DNA of 64,000 nucleotides from Diadophis punctatus similis (taxonomy: Eukaryota > Chordata > Lepidosauria > Squamata > Dipsadidae): NCBI GenBank assembly GCA_023053685.1, contig JALIGW010000003.1, forward strand, positions 138,815,126 through 138,879,125, written 5' to 3'. The translations under genes were made by a program, and so were the position numbers. Below, piece by piece: positions 46,430 to 57,108 of this stretch (within the stretch, counting starts at the first letter, position 1; every line of letters begins with the position of its first letter). The notes beneath the pieces are model-generated. The model was not told the origin of the DNA. It did no database searches and saw only the letters and a program-made list of their open reading frames with translations.

Positions 46430-48787
46430 TTATTATGCAGGAAGAAGGGGATCGGACAATAAGAAGGTCGGAATCACTTTCGCTTGCTAAAAATTCTAAA
46501 TGAGAGTATATACCAAGACCAAAATGGTTTCCTGCCGAAATGGCAGATTAAGAACAATATGAGAATAATAATGAATACGCTAGAGTATTATGAGGAACAT
46601 CCTGAAAAACAAACAGCACTGGTTTTCCTTGACGCCCAGAAGGCTTTTGACAATGTTAATTGGAAATTTATGATTTGGCAACTAGACAGTATGAAATTTG
46701 GGAGGAAATTTGAAAAAATGATAGAAGCAATTTATTCAAAACAAAAGGCTAAAGTTATTGTGAATGGAGATTGTATGGAAAAAATTGATATTGAAAAGGG
46801 TGTAAGACAGGGATGTCCACTATCTCCTCTTCTCTTTATATTAACATTGGAAAAATAAAAATTAGAGAAGAACAGGAAATTAAAGGATTAAGAATTAGAA
46901 AAGAAGAATATAAAGTTCAGGCATTTGCCAATGATTTGGCATTTATAATAAAAGACCCACTTGAATCAGGACCTAAATTAATTAAAAAAATAGAAGAATT
47001 TGGAGAAGTGGCGGGACTTAAAATCAACAAAAACAAAACAAAAATGATAACTAAAAATCTCACCACAAATCAGGATAAACAATTGGAAGAAAAAACAGAT
47101 GGTCAAAAAAGTAAAATACTAGGGAATTTGGCTTACGGCAAAGTGCTCATCAATAAAAGAAGATAATTATAACAGAATATTAGTGCAAATTAAAAAAGAT
47201 CTAGAAAATTGGAAAAATCTTCAATTATCACTGATTGGGAGAATATCTTCAATTAAAATGAATATCATACCAAGGTTATTATTTTTATTCCAAGTAGTCC
47301 TGATAAAACCGGGGAAAGTTTTCTTTGAAGATTTGAATAAAATGACTTCAAAATATATTTGGCAAGGAAAAAAACCCAGAATAAGATGGAAACTACTACA
47401 GGATATCAAAGAAAGTGGTGGATTTGGGCTCCCAGATTGGCAAATATACTATCAAGCAGCAGGTTTAGTATGGATTAAGGAGTGGATGGATCTAAATAAC
47501 AAGAGAATTTTGACAATAGAGGGACACGATCTCCAATTAGGGGAGATCGTGTCCCTCTTCATATGGGATGAGAAATATAAATATAAGAGACATTTGGTTA
47601 GGAGCGCATTATTGCAAATTTGGCAGAATATCAAAAAACATCATTATACAAAGATTCCAAATTGGATATCCACAATAGAAGCCATAAAGTACCCAAATTC
47701 AAAGACATTTGACAAAATTATAAGATATAAAGATTTATGAGACGAACAAGGAAATTTGAAAACTAGAGAAGATTTAACAGAACAGGTGATAAATTTAGAC
47801 TGGTGGACTTATACACAAGTCCAAGCCAAATATCGTAGTGATAGTAAAATCTATGTATTAAAAAAAAATCTAATGACCTTGATAAAATATTATTCAGTAT
47901 TGATGAAAAATTGATTGGTAAAATTTATAAATTCCTAATAAGATATAAAATGGAAGAGGTGGTTAAGGACACGATGATATGATGGGCAAAAAATTTTGGA
48001 CATACTATAGATTTGGAGAAATGGGAAAAAATTGGAAAACTAATTGGAAATTAACAATTTACCCCCTGTAAGAATTGCCAAGATATTCCCAAACTCATCA
48101 CCATTATCCTGGAAGTGCAAGAAGGGATATGGAACATACTATCATTTATGGTGGACCTGTTTAATGCAAAAAAGTATTAGAACAAAATTAGATCATGGTT
48201 AAAAGAGATAACAAAAGAAGATATCGATTGGAAGCTTGAACTATTTTTATTGGGCATAATTGATTAAAAATATAAAAAGGAATTACAATATTTGATTATA
48301 CACATCATAATGGCGGCAAGAATAATTTACGTGCAATTTTGGAAAAATGAGAGAATACCAAAAGATGAGGACATAATTAGAAAAATATTGGAATGTTCTG
48401 AGATGGATAAATTAACAAAGAAAATAAAAGAAAAAGCAGAGTCCGAATACTACTTAGTATGGAATAAATTATATGAATGGCTGGAAGAGTGAAAGAATAT
48501 GTAAAAGAGTGTATTGAAAGGAGTAAGAATTGAGATTGTTAATATTTGAACGACTATTATGAATGTTAAAGGTAACCTATTATACAAGAATTAAGAAATA
48601 AAGAAATGTAGAACAAGTAAATTATTAAGTGTAAATATAGTATATACATAAGGGATAATATAATTGTGGATATTTACTGATGCAAGCTTATTGTAAATAT
48701 GGGGAAACTGCTCCCCTATTGGTTTGTTTGTTTTGTATGTGTTTGTGTTATATGTGTATTTAATTAATTTTTTTTTAAAAAAGAATA
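46430..48787 (+). mobile_element. Decayed L1 LINE, ORF2 and 3' UTR
   Basis: Three open segments encode the RT and C-terminal parts of L1 ORF2: DQNGFLP, LVFLDAQKAFDNVNW and RQGCPLSPLLF (46484-46858), AGLKINKNKTKM (46813-47166), then LSLIGRISSIKMNIIPRLL and GGFGLPDWQIYYQAA (47183-47740). A final stretch (48292-48492) has ARIIYVQFWKNERIP. The catalytic F/Y-ADD motif reads FANDL (46924-46938), so one catalytic Asp is Asn. Frameshifts separate the segments. The 3' UTR ends in an A-rich tail at about 48787. ORF1 and the endonuclease are missing. Confidence 0.92.
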
Positions 48788-48794
48788 AATCACG

Positions 48795-49790
48795 ATAAAC
48801 CGACCTGATGAACAGGAATGGAGTGGATGTACTGTACCCTGATTTTCAGCAAAGCATTTGACAAAGTCTCCCCCAAGATCCTAGTAGAGAAAATGACAGG
48901 AAGTGGTTCATGAAATGGATACAGAACTGGTGGAACAATTATACTCGACAAGGATCCATCAGTGGCTCCATTGAAGGGAATAGTCAAGTGGCATCCTTCA
49001 GGACTCCGTTCTAAGCCCTGTATTGTTCAACATGTTAAAAAAAATATGATTACAAGAATTACAGATGAAATAAATAGGGGGAGGGGAATGAGGATAATTA
49101 TTTTTGAAGATAGGTCAAACTTCAGGAGGACCTATGGATATTGGATAGAAGCCAGCAAGATGAATTTCAAAAGGGACAAATGCAAAGTCTTAGATTTGTG
49201 TAGGAAAATTCAATGGCATGAATATAGAACAAAGGATCATACCGAACAGCAGTAAACATATAAAAAGGAACCGAGTGTTTTGATGAGCATAAATCAGTGC
49301 TTTATTGCAGCTGCTCAGAAAGCAATGAAATTGCATTGACAAGAACAGTCTCCTCTCTATTCTGTATTGATCAGACTGCACCTAGAATATTGCATCTATG
49401 TGGGAAGATCATTGTCAGATTGTAGCATGTCCAGAAGAAAGTAATGAAGATAGCAGGAAGACTGGAAGGGGAAAAAAACTATGACGGATAATTGATTGTG
49501 TTTAGCCTTCAGAAACTTAGACTACAAGAAGACCTAATACCTGTTTTCAAGTAAATAAAAAGCTGTCAGGTACAAAGGACAGAATTGCACAGAATTGTTC
49601 CAAAAGACAGGATTAAAAAGATTTCTGTTTGACATCAGGAAAAAAATTACTGAGCCAATGAACAGTGGAATAAACTGTCCCAGAAATCAATAGATTCTCC
49701 TTTCACCTGTGGAGAATGTATTTCAGCTTTGAGGCAGTGGTTGGATTAGATGGTTTACAAGATCTTTTCCAATTCTTATATTCTAATTAC
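48795..49790 (+). mobile_element. Old CR1 LINE, RT to 3' end
   Basis: TTTCAGCAAAGCATTTGACA corresponds to the CR1 FSKAFD block; later a RLEYCI-like segment (CACCTAGAATATTGCATC) and the end GGTTGGATTAGATGGTTTAC are recognisable. Heavily mutated. Confidence 0.75.
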
Positions 49791-50282
49791 ATCATTGTTT
49801 TCTGACTTTGAGTCAGAATGATACATTCTGTTCTACACTCTGGAATAGAACAGAAGAGATCATTAGCATGCATGAGGCTGCTGCTTTAAAAAGCATAGTA
49901 TACAGTATATTAATTAAATCAGTCAGTACATTTTTTAGTAGCAAGATCTTTCCTTGACCTTTGACAATGGAGAATGTGATGATATAGACTGGGAACATGA
50001 AATGTTCATAGATGGGGTCTTGTGGTTGTGATTTATTTTTTCTCTAAGCTTTTTGCATGCGAAAATAAATACAAATTTTGAGGTGGTTGCAAATTGACCA
50101 TGTGTTTTGATTATGACACATTTTAAAGTCGAATTCTTAGTTCGTTACTTGAGGTTTTTAGTATTTTATGCCTGTTGATTATTAATGTGGTTTTAAGTTT
50201 TGAATTATCTATATATTATAACAAAACCTTCATAGTTTTAGCATTTTAATAGTTTAGAAACCCAATATTTTAGAATCTATTT

Positions 50283-50512
50283 TTTTTCTTTTTGAAACTT
50301 CGGGTCATTGTTGACTTGTAGCAACTGCCTAGATTAATCCCTGCAATTTTTTGGCAAAGATTTTGGAAGTGGTTTGTCATTGCCATTCCTAGGACTTAGC
50401 GACAATGACTGGCCAAAGATCACCCAGTTGGCTTTGTTTTTAAGGCATGACTAAAATTCATGGTTTCCAGCTTCTAGCCTTATGGCTAACTACTATACCA
50501 AATTGGCGCTCT
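50283..50512 (-). mobile_element. tRNA-derived SINE, second family
   Basis: On the minus strand an AGCGCCAATTTGGTATAGTA head with a degraded B box is followed by GCCAACTGGGTGATCTTTGG and AATGGCAATGACAAACCACT, the body of a common squamate tRNA-derived SINE. Confidence 0.7.
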
Positions 50513-50678
50513 CATTCAACATGGTTAGCAGTGTAATAATTAGGTAAGTTAGCTTTTAAGTATTTCAGACTCTCTTCAATTTTTTACCACCTTTAAGTAT
50601 ATTCTATATAAGCTTTTCTCTATATTTATACTTTATGTATAATTTGGGTAGAAACTTTTCATCTTCTTAGAAACTCAG

Positions 50679-50877
50679 TGAATGTTCATGGAACTGCCTC
50701 TGCTTGTCCAAGAGTTTGCCAGGCCGGTAGCCCTCGCGGAGGAGGCAGTCAAAGTGGCGACCTGGGAGTCTTCCTGGGGTCCCATTCAGCACCAGCAACG
50801 CCCTGTGATACTTGCTGATGGCTTCCTGGAACTTCTCTCCTTGTAGCACTGATCTCCTTGGCTTTTGAAATCCAGCA
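50679..50877 (-). pseudogene. TTC9-family pseudogene fragment
   Basis: The minus strand reads LDFKSQGDQCYKE and, after a one-base frameshift, GEKFQEAISKYHRALLVLNG. This matches the first TPR of TTC9 proteins ([26 protein letters not shown]-like). A weak PGKLLDKQRQ follows where TTC9 has PGRLSEEQ. The frameshift and truncation make it non-functional. Its inverted partner lies 30 bp away. Confidence 0.65.
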
Positions 50878-50907
50878 CTCTTGGAGTGCTCGGGCTTTGC
50901 AGCCGGA

Positions 50908-50990
50908 GAAGCGGCACTGGATTTCAAAAGCCAAGCAGCTCAGTGCTACAAGGAGAAGAAATGCCGCTCGTCCATCGGCAAGAGGCCTGG
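50908..50990 (+). pseudogene. Second TTC9-like fragment, inverted
   Basis: The plus strand encodes LDFKSQAAQCYKEKKCRSSI then GKR, again the start of the TTC9 TPR, diverging after IGK. Together with the minus-strand fragment it forms an imperfect hairpin (CTCCTTGTAGCACTGA paired with TCAGTGCTACAAGGAG). Confidence 0.6.
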
Positions 50991-51060
50991 GAGGAGAGCA
51001 TTCAGCCGGCATTCAGAGGCAAGCGGGACGCTCCGTGAAGCAGTGCGCATGAGTGGCCTG

Positions 51061-51255
51061 TGTTATGTAGGGTGAGTGAAAAGTCTGGAAACAGGCTTCA
51101 TGCAACAGCTCTTTATTAACAACTCTGTACAAATCCAGTCTGACAGCTTGCCCTTATATAGGGAGCTGTCAGATGGCTCAACCAATCAAGGCTGGGTATT
51201 TTCCCGCTCAAACAGAGGACCTGGTTGTAAACATGCAAGCTCTTGATATCTAACA
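51061..51255 (-). mobile_element. Solo LTR, 195 bp, perfect 5-bp TSD
   Basis: Ends TGTTATGTAGG and GATATCTAACA (TGTTA/TAACA), flanked by GCCTG at 51056-51060 and 51256-51260. On the minus strand an ATTGG box is followed by CTATATAAG (51163-51171 region) and AATAAA (51112-51117 in reverse), a complete promoter and polyadenylation order. No coding region adjoins. Confidence 0.9.
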
Positions 51256-51434
51256 GCCTGCCTCCCGGACAGCGTGGGAAACGGCGGGAAACGGTGCAGG
51301 CGAAGGAAAGTCCATGCATGGCTGGGCCGCTTGGCACCAGGAGGGGGTGCAGCGCGATGGGGCTGTTTTGTTCCTCTTCACCTCGCGCCGGCCACTCCAT
51401 TGCCCGTTTCACCATTGCAGCCCTGTGACACGGA

Positions 51435-51773
51435 GCTTTCCTCACCCACCACCACCCAGATGCCCTTGCCTCACTTCTCCAAAGCATTTCTTTGCCTACC
51501 TATGTCCAGCTCCATCGCGTTTCTTGCCATCGTGTGCAGGGAAAGAAAAGTTTGTGGGACTAAAAAAAAATTCACTCAATCAATTCCAACTTCGCGAGAT
51601 CTTTTTCTTTCGCAAGAAGTTGGAATTGATTGATTGAACTTTTTTTTAGCCCCACACAAACTTTCATTTCCCTGCACACGATGGCGAGAAATGCGATGGA
51701 GCTGGAATTCAGGTAGGCAAAGAAATGCTTGGAGAATTTGGGGAAAGCGAGGGCATCTGGGGGTGGGTGGGGG
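51435..51773. repeat. Foldback with about 150-bp arms
   Basis: CACCCAGATGCCC at the left pairs with GGGCATCTGGGGGTGGGTGG at the right; GCAAAGAAATGC, CGATGGAGCTGG and GGAATTGATTGATTGA segments pair inside. The loop is about CGAGATCTTTTTCTTTCG. Confidence 0.88.
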
Positions 51774-51899
51774 GGGAAAACTCTTCTGCCCACAGAGAGA
51801 AAAAGAGAAGGGGGAAGATAAGAGACAGCAGGAGGAGCTCTGTCTCGCTCCACGCACCTCAATGAAAGACAGCGGCATCCAGCCGCTTCCCTTCCCCGC

Positions 51900-52215
51900 A
51901 AAGAAGGCAGGCAAGAATAGCGGGACCGCGTGGGAGGCAGCAGGGAAGGCAGGCAAGCATGGCTCGGCCACGGGCTGCATGGAAGAGAGCAGGAAAGGCA
52001 GGCAAGCATGGCTGGGCCGTGGGCCGCATGGAAGGGAACAGGGAAGGCAGGCAAGCATGGCGGGACCACATGGGAGGCAGCAGGGAAGGCAGGCAAGCAT
52101 GGCTGCACCGCGGGCCGCATGGAAGGGAGCAGGGAAGGTAGGCAAGAATGGCTGCACCGCGGGCCGCATGGAAGGGAGCAGGGAAGGAAGGCAAGCATGG
52201 CGGGGCCACGGGAGA
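51900..52215. repeat. GC-rich minisatellite, about 60-bp period
   Basis: About five units share CAGGGAAGGCAGGCAAGCAT followed by GGC and variable GGGCCGCATGGAAGG or ACATGGGAGGC parts. Long open frames on both strands result from the in-frame period and GC content. Confidence 0.85.
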
Positions 52216-52399
52216 GGTAGCTGGGCGAGAAGCGAAGGATGACTCACCAGGCAGAGATCAGCTGGGTGGCGTGGTCGAGGCAAGCGAGGGAACCAGAAAG
52301 CAGCAGCAGCTATGCCGCGGGCGTGACTCTAAGCATCACCCAAGGCAGGAGAAGCGCGAAACGGAGTGAGGGGGAGGGGAGGGGCCAGTCAGTGCGATT

Positions 52400-52474
52400 T
52401 GCCGGTTCTCCGAACTGCGCATAATCATTACTACCAGTTCAGGAGAACCGGTCCGAACCGGCTGAGTCCCACCT
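52400..52474. mobile_element. Right end of a CAGNGGTGGG-type hAT
   Basis: GAGAACCGGTCCGAACCGG followed by GAGTCCCACCTCTG matches the reverse of the left end at 22682. Its partner end was not found, so the GC-rich block 51256-52474 may be an unusually large or composite element. Confidence 0.55.
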
Positions 52475-52479
52475 CTGAT

Positions 52480-53630
52480 AATCTTGCCTTGTTCACAATA
52501 CCAGTTGCTTCTGTTTCACTGAGAAATAAAAAACTTCACAAGAACAGTGAAGCCTTTGCATGTAGTACGGTATAAAAACTGCACATTTTATATTGTCTTC
52601 ATATTTGTACATGAATAAATGGTCTATTTGTACTGTGCAGAGTTTCAGTTCTGATTCAGGAAATGGGCAGCCGTTTTAAGATGTTGCAGGCATGTTCGTA
52701 CCTCCAATCCAAAATACTTTGTAACTCTCTACTGTTTCGTTAAAATTTGTATTTTGAGACACTATCCTTAATTCACATAAATTATTTTGTTACAGATAGT
52801 AGTTTTGTTATCTAGACTGGATAGTGGTTTGTTTTTTATTAAGGGAGGTTATCTAATTAATTCAAAATAAATGGCTGCAATTCTAGCATAAGATTTTCTA
52901 ATCTTATGAAGAAAAAAGAGAACCAAGCTTGCAGTATGGATCTTCTCCACCTATTTTAACAAAAGCCCCTTTTCTCTATTTCCCCACCTTAATCATGATG
53001 CAACATTTCATGTATACATTGTCCTTAATATAGATAAATGGAAAGAGATTTTTAAAAAACCCTTTTGAATGCAATTTCTCAATAAGAGCAGATCAATATA
53101 AAATTGTTCTGCATCTGACTGATTAAGGGATACTTAATCCTGCCTTTTCCATAAGGCCAATCAGAATTGGATAAGAGGGCAATAAGCGTATGCAGTTCTA
53201 CTGGATTCTGTTTACAGAGACAGTCAAAAGGGGAATGTGATTTTGGTGAATCTCTTTCATTGCTCAATGGCTTTTGATAGTAGCATTGATTATGGTGTCA
53301 TTCTGGACCAATACTGTAGGTTTGGGAGTTGATAGTAGAGTTGTACAATAGCCCCACTCTAGGACGTAGAGAGATGGGTGTATCTTTGGCTGACAATGCC
53401 TCAGCCCAACAGCGTTGGATTATAGTGTTCCACAAGATTTCATTCTGTTCCCCGTGCTATCTGTGAGTCAGGAATTATTTGTACCGGGAGCTAGGAGACC
53501 TTGTCCCTAAAATGGACAAATACTGATTATATTTATATCTATCCTTCCATTTTTCCCCACAACAATAAACCAGTGAGATTAGTTGGGCTGAGAAAGAATG
53601 TTTGGGTTAAAATCATCCAGGATGGACTTG
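52480..53630. other. No recognised feature
   Basis: AT-rich DNA without a repeat or gene I can name. Confidence 0.35.
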
Positions 53631-53633
53631 AAT

Positions 53634-53840
53634 TAGCAATAGCAACAGCACTTAGACTTATATACCGCTTCGCAGTGCTTTCCAGCCCTCTCTAAGCGAT
53701 TTACAGAGTCAGCACATTGCCTCCAACAATCTGAGTCCTCATTTTACCCACCTTGGAAGGATGGAAGGCTGAATCAACCTTGAGCCAGTGAGGATTGAAT
53801 CCTTGGCAGTCAGCAGAATTAGCCTGCAATACTGCATATT
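53634..53840 (-). mobile_element. Sauria-type SINE
   Basis: Same family as 44371-44600: (TAGCAA)n, CACTTAGACTTATATACCGC, CCTCATTTTACCCACC, ending in a reduced tRNA-like head. The hAT at 53849 starts immediately after it. Confidence 0.88.
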
Positions 53841-53848
53841 AATTAGAA

Positions 53849-54385
53849 CAGTGGTGGCGAACCTTTTTCGGCTCGCGTGCCAAAAAAGGGGGGGCGCGCT
53901 CGCGCGCGCTCGCGTGCCCACACCCATTCCCTCCCCCCCATGCATGCACACAACACCCCCCCCATGCTGCCCCCTGCGCATGCGCACACACACCCACCCC
54001 CACACAAAGGCTTACCGGAGCCTGGAACGACGAAACCGGCAAACCGGAAGTGCGAAAAAACGCACTTCCGGTTTGCCGGTATGCTGTTTTTTGCACTCCG
54101 GAGGGTTCAGGGAAGCTCCCTGAAGCTCCGGAATGCAAAAAACTACAAAACGGACAAACCGGAAGTGCGGAAAAGTGCACTTCCGGTTTGTCCGTTTTGT
54201 AGTTTTTTGCATTCCGGAGCTTCAGGGAGCTTCCCTGAACCCTCCGGAGTGCAAAAAACAGCACACCGGCAAACCGGAAGTGCGTTTTTTCGCACTTCCG
54301 GTTTGCCGGTGGGAACCCTCGCGTGCTGGCTTCTATGGCTCCGCGTGCCACCTCTGGCACGTGTGCCATAGGTTCGCCACCACGG
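53849..54385. mobile_element. hAT MITE with giant nested palindrome, perfect TSD
   Basis: Ends CAGTGGTGGCGAACC and GGTTCGCCACCACGG, flanked by AATTAGAA at 53841-53848 and 54386-54393. The interior 54034-54310 is one palindrome whose centre and both arms are again hairpins built from AACCGGAAGTGCG and its complement. No coding function. Confidence 0.95.
54034..54310. repeat. Triple nested palindrome
   Basis: Hairpins at 54034-54080, about 54138-54200 and 54265-54310 each carry CCGGAAGTGC paired with GCACTTCCGG. The linkers (GCACTCCGGAGGGTTCAGGG and its complement) also pair, so the whole 277 bp can fold into one cruciform. Confidence 0.92.
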
Positions 54386-54393
54386 AATTAGAA

Positions 54394-54600
54394 CATAGAA
54401 TAACAAAGTTGGAAGGGACCTTGAGGTCATATAGTCCAACTCCCTGCATGAGCAGGAGAATCTATACCATTTCAGACAAGTGGTTGTCCAGTCTCTTCTT
54501 GAAAACCTCCGGTGATGGGGGCACCCATCACTTCCCTCCTTCCTTGGTGCCAGTCCAACAGCTTGGATTCCCTGGTGCCAGTCCAACACCTTAAGCACAA
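54394..54600 (-). mobile_element. CR1 LINE 3' end
   Basis: CAAAGTTGGAAGGGACCTTG and TCTCTTCTTGAAAACCTCC, the reverse of the CR1 3' UTR and ORF2 C-terminus. Confidence 0.88.
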
Positions 54601-54604
54601 CACC

Positions 54605-55235
54605 ATTTGGGCATTAATACAATTAACAATAGGAAAAATAATAATAATAGGGAAATTCAGTAGTCCACCATCAGTGTTCTATTTATGTCAGATGCTAGAT
54701 TAAATGAGCCCAAAATGCAATAAGGAAGGAAAAGCCCTTATCTTCAGGCTGAGGAGGAATTTTTGCCAAGGGCATCTTGTTCGAGTATGCTGGGGGAGAC
54801 GCCTGCTTTGGCAGTCTTCCCTCATCCATGAGCAGCCATGAGCAACCTGTTATATGTTGAAAGGAGGCTTCTTTATTGCTCATTCAGTGCAGCATCTTAG
54901 TGCTTCTAAGTAGGCTTCCCCCACCCTGTGAACACTGAGCCTTTTATGCTGTTTATCCACAGCTGCAGCATTCCATTCATTTGTTCATTAGCACTGCAGC
55001 AGTTTGAGAGTCCAGTGTTTCCCCACCTATTTACTTCCTTTCTCTACGCTCATCGTACAACGGGTGTGGTTAAGGGAACAGATCACCTGCACGATCCCTC
55101 CCTGACACAATCATCTATATATGAAACTGTTGGGACAACTGTGGAAAAAGCAAGTTCTGCCATTAATATGTTGGTGACATGTTTCTGTGCGTTATCTAAG
55201 TCAGGAGAAAGAGAGGTAATGAAATAGGTTGGTGA
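54605..55235. other. No recognised feature
   Basis: Moderate GC, no confident repeat. CTTTATTGCTC near 54873 could belong to an old LTR but no termini were found. Confidence 0.3.
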
Positions 55236-55239
55236 TATA

Positions 55240-55945
55240 CGAGGGTGAGTCAAAACGTAATGCCATTTTCTTTAGGAGAGGTATAATTACCAACACAGGG
55301 ACATGTAGCATACATCAAAATGAAGCTGGTCCTCTGTGGATCACAACCCTACTTCTCAACATAGTCACCGTTTCTCTCAATAGCAGTGTTCCACCTTCAA
55401 ATGAGAGCATGTATCCCTGTCTCGTAAAATTTTGTTGACTGTTCTTTGAGCCACTTCTTCACTGCAGTTTTCACTTCCTCGTCACTAGAATAATGTTTGC
55501 CTCTCAAACCCTCTTTCATGGGGCCGAAGAGATGATAGTCTGAAGCAGCGGTGGGTTCCTCCCTTACTGGTGCCGGTGCGCTGCGCGTGCATCTCCACGC
55601 TTCGGGCGCATGTGCGCTTCCTACACGCGCGTGCCTCCTCGCATGATTTTGCTTCCGTGCATGCGCAGAAGCAAAATCTCACCAAAATCTTGTGCACGCA
55701 CATGTCCCCTCGTGAGATTTCAGCGCGATTTTGCTTCCGCGCATGCGCAGAAGCAAAATTGCCCAAAATTTCACGGAAAAGTGGCAACGTGCACAGTGGA
55801 CCGGCAGAGAGGGCTCTGGAGCGGTCACGTGCAAATTGCGCAATCGGCCACTCCCTACCGGAGCTGCATACTGGGCAGCTCCGGCAGGAACCCACCTCTG
55901 GTCTGAAGGCGCTAAATCTGGTGAGTATGGAGGATTATTATTCCA
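55240..55945 (-). mobile_element. Mariner transposon remnant, interrupted by a hAT
   Basis: It starts TA-CGAGGGTGAGTCAAAACG, a mariner terminal repeat. The minus strand encodes PPYSPDLAPSDY (right of the insert) and HLFGPMKEGLRGKHYSSDEE, then VKTAVKKWLKEQ, the C-terminal part of mariner transposase including the DxD-region context SPDLAPSD-HLF. The hAT at 55546-55900 splits this block within PSDYHLF. The N-terminal half and second terminus are missing. Confidence 0.9.
55546..55900. mobile_element. hAT MITE inside mariner, perfect TSD
   Basis: Ends CAGCGGTGGGTTCC and GGAACCCACCTCTG, flanked by GTCTGAAG at 55538-55545 and 55901-55908. The interior repeats GCGCATGCGCAGAAGCAAAA. Confidence 0.96.
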
Positions 55946-56290
55946 GTAATATTCTGGATATTATCTAAATCAGGAGAAGTCAGTAAGGCGAATCTGAATC
56001 CCAGATTCAGATTTAGTCATCCTGCATAGGGGGTTAACTGGGAATTAGGACTAACTGCTATTGCTGGATTTGCATATTCCCCGAAGGAGCATGCGCTTGT
56101 AAGCCATCATTTGGAAGCAAAATGGCTTCTATTACAAGGGGTGCATGAATTCAACTCCACCTACAACTGTTCCTGGAGAGGGATAACCTGGCCAAATTAC
56201 TCTGGTAACTTATTGCAGTGTCTTCTATGAGGGATTTTCCTTGAGAAACCTGCAGTTTCTTTGGTTGAGAAATTGCAGTATTGCCAAATG

Positions 56291-56681
56291 CACGTAGTGC
56301 TCGAATTACGACTGCAATTGAGCCCAACAATTATGTTGCTAAGCAAGACAGTTGTAAAGTGAGGTTTGCTCCATTTTATGATCTTTCTTGCCACCGTTGT
56401 TAAGTGAATCATTGCTGTTGTTAAGCTAGTAACATGGTTGTTTAAGTGAAGCTGGCTTCCCCATTGACTCTGTTTGTCAGAAGGTTGCAAAAGGGGATCG
56501 CATGACCCCCCCCAGGATACCGCAACATCACAAATATGAACCAGTTGCCAAACATCTGAATTCTGATCATGTGACTGTGGGGGCGCTTCAACGGTTGTAA
56601 GTGTGAAAAATGATCGAACGTCAGTGCCGTTGTAACTTCAAACGGTCACTAGATGAATGGTTGTAAGCTGGGGACTATCTG
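56291..56681. mobile_element. CAGGTAGTCC MITE copy
   Basis: CACGTAGTGCTCGAATTACG and AAGCTGGGGACTATCTG ends with the family interior. Confidence 0.85.
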
Positions 56682-56856
56682 CACCACAAATAGGTAGATG
56701 AAAGGAACAACCTAATTCATATTATACCTATTGTCATATTATATTATATTATGAATTATGTTGTAGTTTTGAAGGCACGCTTCTGGCTGCCAGTTAGTTA
56801 CGGAGTTAAATTCAAAATAAGTATAATAATCTATCATATGCATTGTTGCTTAGAAT

Positions 56857-57032
56857 AGGGGTCCCTGGTCCAGACCGGGTCTCAGCATTCTAGCAACTGG
56901 GCCACACAAACAAACGAAGCCCCATTCGCAGGATGCAGGCAGCACGCAAAATCATGCCCCCTCCAGTCCATGGAAAAACTTCTCACCACGGAACCGGTCC
57001 CTGGTGCCCAAAAGGTTGGAGGCTGTTGGCTT
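56857..57032 (-). mobile_element. Partial hAT element, GGTCCCCAACC family
   Basis: CCATGGAAAAACTTCTCACC and GGTCCCTGGTGCCCAAAAGG are the reverse of the 8444-8600 element type. Confidence 0.65.
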
Positions 57033-57108
57033 GGAACATCTTCTTTCACCAATTGGATGCCAAAGTATGCTCAAAGCAAAGCAATGCTAAGGTTCTAGAC
57101 AGAATGGG

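Noticed and set aside
51572..52283. Frames of 200-235 codons on both strands with repeated CLPSLLPS or GRQAWLG units
   Set aside because: They are translations of the 60-bp minisatellite; the period is a multiple of three, so frames stay open by structure.
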